DNA from: Sternotherus odoratus
Lineage: Eukaryota; Chordata; Testudines; Kinosternidae
Assembly (NCBI GenBank): GCA_032164245.1
Contig: JAVMKO010000003.1
Span: 88,349,890 to 88,413,889, forward strand
DNA length: 64,000 nucleotides
Direction of reading: 5' to 3'
Shown in pieces: positions 56,949-64,000 of the stretch (its first letter is position 1; each line of letters begins with the position of its first letter). The notes beneath the pieces are model-generated. The model made no database searches. It was not told the origin of the DNA and was given only the letters and a program-made list of their open reading frames with translations. Position numbers and translations under genes: made by a program.

Positions 56949-57694
56949 AATTGTGTTCTATACCACACAATAATTTGGTTTTAAAGTAAACATGTAATTA
57001 AATCATTTTCTATTTTTCTAAGTTAGCAAACATAATGTGTGCTAATAATACATGGACAGACTCCATTATCTTAGAGATGGACAAAACATCCATAGGTTAA
57101 TTAAATTTGACTAGAAACCCAACAGCATAATGGCTGTATAAATCCTCTTAATGGAATATTCTTCTCTTTGCATGAAGATAAAATCTGTCATAGGAAATTT
57201 GTGTTGGTGGTTTAAAATATCTTGGTAGTAATTCAATAGTCTCTAATGAAAAACTTGGTGGTTACACAAGATGCCCTGCTGGGAGACCAGCACTTAACAT
57301 CAAATCTCTTCAGAAATCTAGAGAACTCTTATTATATCCTAATTCTGTTTCCTATTTCTGATACATCTTCCAGAACAGTAACTGGAAAGTTCATTAGCAT
57401 ATCTAACATAATTAGGAAACATAGTTATTGGAAGTCAGTGGGTTTTTTCTTAATTTTACTTCCACTCTTTTAATGGCTTGTTATACATGGTCTAAATTAC
57501 TGAAGAAATTTCATTCCAGACATAGACCTTCTGAGTAACTGAGCTGTAAAACATTCTCTTGAATCTTAAAAACAAAAGATTCCTGTTAGAGAGGGATTTG
57601 TAGTTCAAAAAGGTCAAATACCTCCAAACATGTACCTACCTGTAGGGGTTGGGCTAGTGAAATAGCAAGCCTATTCTTCCAGGGTCCAGGCATT
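56949..57694. other. AT-rich single-copy DNA
   Basis: No recognised feature. Confidence 0.4.
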
Positions 57695-57875
57695 TAATTA
57701 GCGGAACCACACCTGCACAGTTCTACTAATTAGGTGAGTGGCCCTTCATTTTCTCATGTGTGGCCACCCAAGCGCACATCTTAGAGGGAACTATCCAAGG
57801 ACCACCTGAATGAATTTGTGGACCCACTGGTGGTTCACGGATCACAGTTTGAGAACCTCTGCTCTAAGAGATTGT
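57695..57875 (+). mobile_element. hAT-type MITE, right part
   Basis: 'aattaggtgagtggcccttc', 'gtggccacccaagcgcacat' and the terminus 'cacagtttgagaacctctg' belong to a widespread hAT MITE with a CAGxGGTTCTCAAACTGTG end. The left terminus is missing. Confidence 0.7.
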
Positions 57876-57879
57876 CAAA

Positions 57880-58634
57880 CAGGGGGGGGGGGTCCTTTTA
57901 AAGCCTATTTCCAACTAAAGGTTAAGGGAATAAGGGATGTTCTTAAAATGAAAGTATGACATTGAAGCAGAAAGGTTTAGGCAACTAATGGGCTAAATGA
58001 TCCAAATTAACCTTTAAAGACATATTAGAAAAGTATATAAATGGAAATTAGGGCCATTCCTTATAAATAGCTAACAAAGCCATGTTAAATAGACTAGTGC
58101 TTTGAAATGTAAATCTATATTTTTAGAGAAGTAGAGGTAAATATTAATGGTATTTGTTTACTTATATCTTGTTAGATGTTAACCATGTAACCAGAGGATT
58201 CCTGTCTGTTACTATATTCTATTGATTCAGAGATCAAAAGGGAATATTAACATTTAGCTGAAACTTGGGTTCGATATTTTAATATTTATTAGAATAACCA
58301 CCAGTTTGGGGGATTGTTTGCCCCATTCTTTTGCTGTTTGCCCTGACTGAGCAATCTCAGGGTGGCCCCTCCATGCAGAAACAGTCACAGAAAACCTTGT
58401 TTAATACCTTACATTTCAAATGCTTTAACTGTTTTTCCTTCTTTTTTTGTATTTTAATAAAAGGATTTTTACTGGAGTGTTTGCCATGTTACTAAACAAG
58501 GTACTTCTAATACTTGTTTAACAATGTTTAAGATGGGCGGTGATTAGGTTATATTAAAATCTTTGCCCCATATACTAGATTAATACAGCAGTGACTGCCA
58601 GAAAAGAAATGGTTTTTAAAATGCTGGGCTTATG
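57880..58634. other. AT-rich single-copy DNA
   Basis: No recognised feature apart from a G10 run at about 57881. Confidence 0.4.
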
Positions 58635-58642
58635 GTTAAAGC

Positions 58643-58951
58643 CAGGGGAGGCAACCTATGGCATGGGTGCCAAAGGTGGCACACAAGCTGATTTTCAGTG
58701 GCACTTACACTATCTGGGTCCTGGCCACCGATCCAGGGGGTCTGCATTTTAATTTAACTTTAAGTGAAGCTTCTTAAACATCTTAAAAACCTTATTTACT
58801 TTACATACAAAAATAGTTTAGTCATATGTTAAAGGTGTATAGAGAGAGACCTTCTGAAAACATTAAAATGTATTACTGGCACGTGAAACCTTAAATTACA
58901 GTGAATAAATGAAGACTTCACACACCACTTCTGAAAGATTGCTGACCCCTG
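58643..58951 (-). mobile_element. hAT-type MITE, inverted copy of the 52353 family
   Basis: Termini CAGGGGAGGCAACC and TTGCTGACCCCTG, and a perfect 8-bp duplication, gttaaagc (58635-58642 and 58952-58959). The whole 309 bp aligns by eye to the reverse complement of 52353-52667, including 'tttatttactttacataca'. Confidence 0.95.
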
Positions 58952-58959
58952 GTTAAAGC

Positions 58960-59696
58960 TATGAAATTTTCTATCACAACTATTTGGTCTGAGCAGTTTT
59001 TATACACACACATATTGAGTTTTCTTAGGGAAAATGCTTATTTTTAATACTGTTTGTAATTTTTGATAGGAATTATTTCTGCAACTTGTGAAGAATCATT
59101 AAAACTGACAAAAAACTGATGCCTAAAACCCAGAGAACCTAAAATTTTGTAACAGGAAAAATAGTGATGAGATTTTGCTATATAAAAGTTTTTTTTTACT
59201 TTGAGTAAATATCCCCTGACAAATTTGTGTTTGTAGAACATAAGAAATGTTGACCTTAAAGAATCAATCATAGTGTACTCTCCAAAATCCGACTTCTAAT
59301 TTTGAGGAGAATTGAAGGGCAAGAAGGATAATATACTTGTACTGATCTATAACATTAAAATGAAGGATTGCTGATGCTAAGATTACAAGAGTTGTTAACT
59401 ATATTTTTAATAAATTGTAATTATGGATATTGAGTAAGTATAGCTAAGATAACATGCTGGGCAAGGTTTGCCTGGTATAAGTGTATTTTCATTAATTTCT
59501 CTTCGATATAATTTGCTCATTTGTTTAAAATATTGTTGGCAAGATCAATAATGTGAAGTGTTGTAAGTAAGAGGCACAGACATGTAGTGATTTAAAAATA
59601 AAAATAAAACCCTCCCCTCTTTCTGGGAAACATAGTCACAGGATGACCCAGGGCAGCATAATCCAGAACCTGTAAATTTGGCAGGAAAATGGTAGA
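58960..59696. other. AT-rich single-copy DNA
   Basis: No recognised feature. Confidence 0.4.
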
Positions 59697-59704
59697 CATT
59701 AGGT

Positions 59705-60223
59705 CAGGGGTCTCAAACATGCGGCCCGGGGGCCACATGCGGCCCGCCAAGCCCTTCCCTGCGGCCCGCCAAGCTTCCTGGCGCCCCCCCACCCTGGTCC
59801 CCCCATAGCAGTTTGCAGGACGGAGGGGCCAGAAGTGGAGGCTTCTCTGCTGCCTGGCTGGGTCGCGTGTGTTTCTAGCTCTGGACTTCCTATATTGCTC
59901 TTACTTAGTTTGCCAAACAGCTGTTGGTGGTGCCTAGTGCTTTCCAGGAGGGAATGGGGAGCTGCGTGCTCAGAGGAGGAGGTGGGGCAGGGGTGGGACC
60001 TCTTGGAAGGGGTGGAGTGGGGGCGGAGCCTGGGCAGCAAGGGCGGGGGTGTGTGTGTCAGTGGTGCGGCCCTCGGGCCAGTGCACTAGTCCTCATGGAA
60101 TGGGTGGAGTGGGGGCACAGCCGGGACAGCGAGGGTGTGTGTGTGTGTGTCAGTGGTGCGGCCCTCGAGCCAGTGCACTAGTCCTCATGCGGCCCTCGTG
60201 GTCATTTGAGTTTGAGACCCCTG
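59705..60223 (-). mobile_element. hAT-type MITE, inverted copy of the 8782 family
   Basis: Termini CAGGGGTCTCAAAC and GTTTGAGACCCCTG. Flanking octamers cattaggt (59697-59704) and cattgggt (60224-60231) match at seven of eight positions. The interior differs in length from the 8782 copy and includes a 92-bp tandem duplication at about 60000-60190. Confidence 0.92.
60000..60190. repeat. 92-bp tandem duplication inside a MITE
   Basis: 'gtcagtggtgcggccctcg' recurs at 60057 and 60149, preceded in each unit by 'gggtggagtgggggc' and a (GT)n run. There are two units, diverged by a few bases. Confidence 0.85.
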
Positions 60224-60531
60224 CATTGGGTGATTAACAGTTGTATAGGGTCATGTATGGGTTATGTAAAAATCCATGGGTGGTAATGTGTTGAATAGTA
60301 ATTGGAGGGAAATTAGGTAATGGAGTATTAGGGCTATTGATTAATCACAGTTAACTCACACAATTAACTCAAAAAAATTAATCGCAATTAATCTCAATTT
60401 TAATTGCACTTTTAATAGAATACTAATTGAAATGTATTAAATATTTTTATGGTTTCTACATTTTAAAGTATATTTACTTCAATTACAACACAGAATACAA
60501 AGTGTACAGTGCTCACTTTATATTATTATTA

Positions 60532-61475
60532 CAGTAAACCCTCGATTTAACGGACCTCCATTTAACGGACTTCGGATGCAACGGACAAAATTTTTCAGAG
60601 TCTGATGCATCCGAAATCCGTTTGTGGAGGGCTGGCTGTGGGCTCCCTGCTGCCACCCTGAGGCTGAAGCTGCGTACTGCCGCCTGGCTCTCCATAGCAG
60701 CTAGGCTTGCTGCCGTCCGAGGCTGAAGCTGCGGGGGAGAGTGAGTGAGTGAGTGAGTGTGTGTGTGTGTGTGCGCTGCCCGCCTCTCCGCAGCAGCTGT
60801 GTTTGCTGCCGTCCGAGGCTGAAGCTGCGGGGGGGGGGGAGGGGTGGGCTGTGGCTCTCCGCAGCAGCTGGGAGCCAGGACCTGTGTCCGCTCTCCTTCC
60901 GCCCGAGGCTGAAGCTGCGGGGTGGGGGGCTGCCGCCCGGCTCCCCACAGCAGCTGGACTTGCTGGCGGGTCCCGGAAGCCGGGACCCGTGCGGACTGAC
61001 TGTCCGCTCTCTGTGGCCGCCGGGGTTGCAGCCGCGGGCGGGCTGGTTGCCGGCTGCGGGTTGCGGCCCCCTCTCTGTGGTGGTGGTGGGGCTGCTGCTC
61101 CCACAGCTCGGTTTGGGGTTTTTTCCCTTTCTTTTTATAAAATTTAAATTTTGCTTCGTTTTTAAGAACATTGTTTATTTGTTTAGTTAAATATAAGAAC
61201 AGTAAAGTGTGTTTTCAGAAAAATGTTTATTTTGATTTAGATCGCATACTTGTTTATTACAGTCTCAAAACTACGCTGAGTACATAAGCAATAATACATA
61301 CAGAACACTTTTCTGTGAAATTAAACTTTTCATACATACAGTACTTAATTTTAATTACACAAAAGTCAATTTTTTAACATATGCATTCGGAAAACCTACT
61401 TTCTTAAATAACGGACTTTCTGATTTAACGGACACCCCCTCGCCCCAATTAGTCCGTTAAATCGAGGTTTCACTG
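60532..61475 (+). mobile_element. Tigger-type MITE in the left hAT arm, expanded interior
   Basis: Ends CAGTAAACCCTCGATTTAA and 'taaatcgaggtttcactg', flanked by TA (60530-60531 and 61476-61477). The interior holds GC-rich tandem-like units (60650-61010) and an AT-rich right half. Same family as 62413-62819 and 18561-18842, but more than twice their length. Confidence 0.88.
60650..61010. repeat. Tandem-like GC-rich units inside the Tigger MITE
   Basis: 'ccgaggctgaagctgcgggg' recurs with about 90-110 bp spacing, each time followed by a variable G-rich or GT-rich run and 'ctctccgcagcagctg'. Four or five units are visible. The long frames on both strands here are products of this repetition. Confidence 0.8.
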
Positions 61476-61641
61476 TATTGATTACAAATTAAATAGTATT
61501 TTTCAGTTTACATCATACAAATATTATAGTGCAATTTCTTTATTGTGAAAGTGCAATTTACAAATGTAGATTGTTTTGTTACATAACTGCACTCAAAAAC
61601 AAAACTGTGTAAAACTTTAGAGCCTTCAAGTCTGCTCAGAC

Positions 61642-61875
61642 CTACTTCCTGATCAGCCAACCGCCAAGACAAACAAGTTTGTTTACATTGATGGGAGAAA
61701 ATGCTGCCCACTTCTTATTTTCAATGGTACCTGAAAGTGAGAACAGACATTTGCATGACACTTTTGTAGCCAGCATTGCAAGGTATTTATGTGCCAGATA
61801 TGCTAAACATTCATATGCTCCTTCAGGCTTCGGCCACCATTCCAGAGGACATGCTTCCATGCTGATGCTGCTCAT
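61642..61875 (-). pseudogene. hAT transposase C-terminus, inverted copy in the left arm
   Basis: A 77-codon minus-strand frame contains the MEACPLEWW start of the C-terminal block and then CLFSLSGTIENKK and NVNKLVCLGGWL, the hAT dimerisation region (family pattern: ERLFS...G.iv..kRa.LsP.nvn.L.fL). The more common ER before LFS is replaced by KC here. It is part of an arm and not an expressed gene. The plus-strand counterpart in the right arm is at 62318-62980. Confidence 0.8.
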
Positions 61876-61899
61876 TAAAAAGGAAGTATGTTAATTAAA

Positions 61900-62985
61900 T
61901 TTGTGACTGAATTCCTTGGGGGAGAATTGTATGCCTCCTCTCTGGTTCTTAGCTGCATTCTGTCATATATTTTATGTTATAGAAGTCTTGGATGATGACC
62001 CAGCACATATTGATCATTTTAAGAACACTTTCACTGCAGATGTGACAAAATGTAAAGAAGGTACCAGAATTTATAAGGATAGATGCATCACTCAACCCAA
62101 GGTTTAAGAATCTGAAGTGCCTTCCAAAATCTGAGAGGGACGAGGTGTGGAGCATACTTTTAGAAGTCTTAAAAGAGCATGCTTTTAGAAGTCTGATGCA
62201 GAAACTATAGAACCCAAACCACCAAAAAAGAAAATCAGTCTTCTGTTGGTGGTATCTGACTCAGATGGTGAAAATGAACATGCATTGTCTCCACACTGTT
62301 TTGAATTGTTATCGAGCAGAACCCATCATCACCATGGATGCATGTCCTCAGAAATGGTGGTTGAAGCATGAAGGGACATATGAAGCTTTAACACATGTGG
62401 CACATAAATATACAGTAAACCCTCGATTTAACGGACCTCGATTTAACGGACTTCGGATGCAACGGACAAAATTTCTGAGCAAGTCTGATGCATTCCTGAT
62501 CCATTTCTGGCGGGCTGGCTGACGGCTCCCGCCCGGGTCACGGCAGCAGGCGGACTGGCTGACGGCTCCCGCCTGTGGGCGGGCGGGCTGGCTGGCTGAT
62601 GGCTCCCGCCCGAGTCCCGGAAGCGGACGGGCTGGCTGCCGGCTCCCGGCTGCCGCCCGGGTCCCAGCAGCTGGCGGGCTGCGGAGCTGCTGCCCCAACC
62701 CTGTCGCTCGGGCTGCTGCTCCGACAGCTCTTTTTTTTTTTTAATTATTAAATAACGGACTTTTTGATTTAACGGACACCCCCTCGCCCAAATTAGTCCG
62801 TTAAATGGAGGTTTTACTGTATTGTAATCCCAGCTACAACAGTGCCATGGGAATGCCTGTTCTCTCTTTCAAGCGACATTGTAAATAAGAAGTGGGCAGC
62901 ATTATCTCCTGCAAATGTAAACAAATGTGTTTGTCTTAATGACTGGCTGGATAAGAGTGGGACTGAGTGGACTTGTAGGCTGTAA
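61900..62985 (+). pseudogene. hAT transposase remains, centre and right arm
   Basis: A plus-strand block at about 62094-62180 reads NPRFKNLKCLPKSERDEVW, the hAT DPRFK region with the aspartate changed to asparagine. After a frameshift, TMDACPQKWW and HEGTYEALTHVAHKY (62330-62410) follow. A Tigger MITE interrupts the frame at 62413, and CLFSLSSDIVNKKWAALSP plus NVNK.VCLNDWLDK resume after 62820. The N-terminal BED finger and the rest of the catalytic domain are absent, so the copy was non-autonomous before the Tigger insertion. Confidence 0.8.
62413..62819 (+). mobile_element. Tigger-type MITE in the right hAT arm
   Basis: Ends CAGTAAACCCTCGATTTAA and 'ttaaatggaggttttactg', with TA on both sides (62411-62412 and 62820-62821). 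At 407 bp, with a 'gctggctgacggctcccgcc' repeat in the middle, it splits the hAT transposase remains within the conserved C-terminal block. Confidence 0.9.
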
Positions 62986-63299
62986 AATTTTACATTTTTT
63001 TAATTCAGGTTTTTATACATAATTCTACATTTGGAAGTTCACTTTCATGATAAAGAGATTGCACTACAGTACTTGTAATGGGGGAATTAAAAATACTATA
63101 TTTTTGTTTTTTAAAGTGCAAATATTTGTAATAAAAATAAAGTGAGCGCTGTAAAGTTTGTATTCTGTGTTATAATTAAAATCAATACATTTGAAAATGT
63201 AGAAACCATCCAAAATATTTAAATAAATGTTATTCTATTTTTTAATAGCATGATTAATTACAATTAATTTTTTAATTGCTTGACTGCCCTGTGGAGAAT

Positions 63300-64000
63300 G
63301 TGAAAATGTATAAGAATACATGTGAAAATGAGCCCTAAACTGAAGAAATGCCAGATGAGAAACTGAAGAATGAGACTAGGAGCTATGGGGAGGTGATGAC
63401 CATCATGGAGGAAAAAAAGATTTCTTGGCACCCCAGAATGCAGTACTTTGGGCCAATTTAACTAATCCATCTTGTATGTTACTACTCATGTCAGAAATAT
63501 GTGTCCAGACATTCTATATGACAATAATTCTGTCTGAAAAGTATTAAACAAAGGCAAAAACTGATTAACCCTAAATTGGGTGAAAATGTGGCTCAGTTTC
63601 CCACTCTACACTCCCAACAGGTTCTTTTTTTCTCTTTTGTTTTTATTAGAAACACCCCTGCTTAAATGCTCCTTCACTTCATGCCTTTCTTAACTGTAGC
63701 TAGCAGTGTTCTCTTTTTATTGTTATCTTCATTAGAGAGTTCTTAACTGGTATTTTATTTTTTTCTAGGTGTGGGTTGACTGATATGAAAAAATAATGTG
63801 TGGCTGGCAGAGGTGACAGTCATTTGAGGTGTAAAGTTTTTGATAAGTGGTATTCATGTTTATATTCCTCAGTCTGATTATTGTAGACTTTCCTCACTAA
63901 TCTGTGCTTTGACTTGTTTTCCCTTAAGCATATGATTTTTCAGTTCCAGGTCTGTGCGTGTACATGTGTTGATTCTAGGCAGTTTAGCTTTATGATGCTG
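63300..64000. other. Single-copy DNA
   Basis: No repeat or exon recognised up to the end of the window. Confidence 0.45.

Larger units (their letters stand above)
60329..63291 (+). mobile_element. hAT transposon with fold-back arms, carrying two nested Tigger MITEs
   Basis: The left end 'tagggctattgattaatcac' and the right end 'ttaattgcttgactgccctg' are the diverged hAT termini (consensus style CAGGGCTGTC). Octamers tggagtat (60321-60328) and tggagaat (63292-63299) form an 8-bp duplication with one mismatch. Each arm is about 550-600 bp once insertions are removed; the left arm is an inverted copy of the right arm, including the transposase C-terminus. The centre (about 61880-62320) holds further transposase remains. 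It is not active. Confidence 0.88.

Noticed and set aside
60595..61190. Overlapping frames of 130-169 codons on both strands
   Set aside because: They are generated by the GC-rich tandem-like units inside a Tigger MITE; long frames on both strands of a repeat are not evidence for a protein.

Overview
This window looks like vertebrate nuclear DNA from a turtle. The identification rests on the repeats. They include tRNA-derived SINEs with the turtle-type 'ttcgtgggct' and 'gtagctgtgttagtctgg' blocks, Penelope-like 3' ends, CR1 LINEs, amniote MIR/CORE-type SINEs, and many hAT, Tigger and PIF/Harbinger elements. I find no convincing host exon, no promoter and no structural RNA gene. The stretch is best read as intergenic or deep intronic DNA with old, nested transposable elements spread through AT-rich single-copy sequence.

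Layout. 0-8 kb: a GC-rich hAT-type MITE, an unassigned coding-like fragment, a MIR, a solo LTR, a Penelope-like 3' end and a SINE. 8-13 kb: a CR1 copy with an internal deletion, split by a hAT MITE that has a perfect 8-bp target duplication; then an element carrying a G-rich minisatellite, and an LTR. 14-26 kb: a TTAA-flanked element, a second Penelope-like 3' end, several solo LTRs, a Tigger MITE, a second coding-like fragment and a Harbinger-type MITE. 26-39 kb: mostly single-copy, with a second minisatellite element fused to a Harbinger fragment, CR1 endonuclease remains and another solo LTR. 39-44 kb: a decayed DIRS-like retrotransposon between inverted terminal repeats, two LTR fragments and a hAT arm. 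44-50 kb: largely single-copy. 50-53 kb: a PIF/Harbinger transposon with traces of both of its genes, split by a hAT MITE. 53-60 kb: a conserved-looking AT-rich block, a CR1 3' end, a SINE and several hAT MITEs. 60-63 kb: a hAT element with fold-back arms, each arm holding its own Tigger-type insertion.

How the parts relate. Nothing here forms a pathway. The autonomous families seen as wrecks (hAT, PIF/Harbinger, DIRS, CR1, Penelope-like) are the kinds of source that move the short copies around them. Target duplications I could read directly (gtttaaca, cattaatg, gttaaagc, gtcctcag, gtaga, ggtat, tgcatg) fix many boundaries and give a relative insertion order. Family names come from recognised motifs, not database searches. 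Single-copy blocks are defined by the absence of repeats that I recognised, so some probably contain older repeats.
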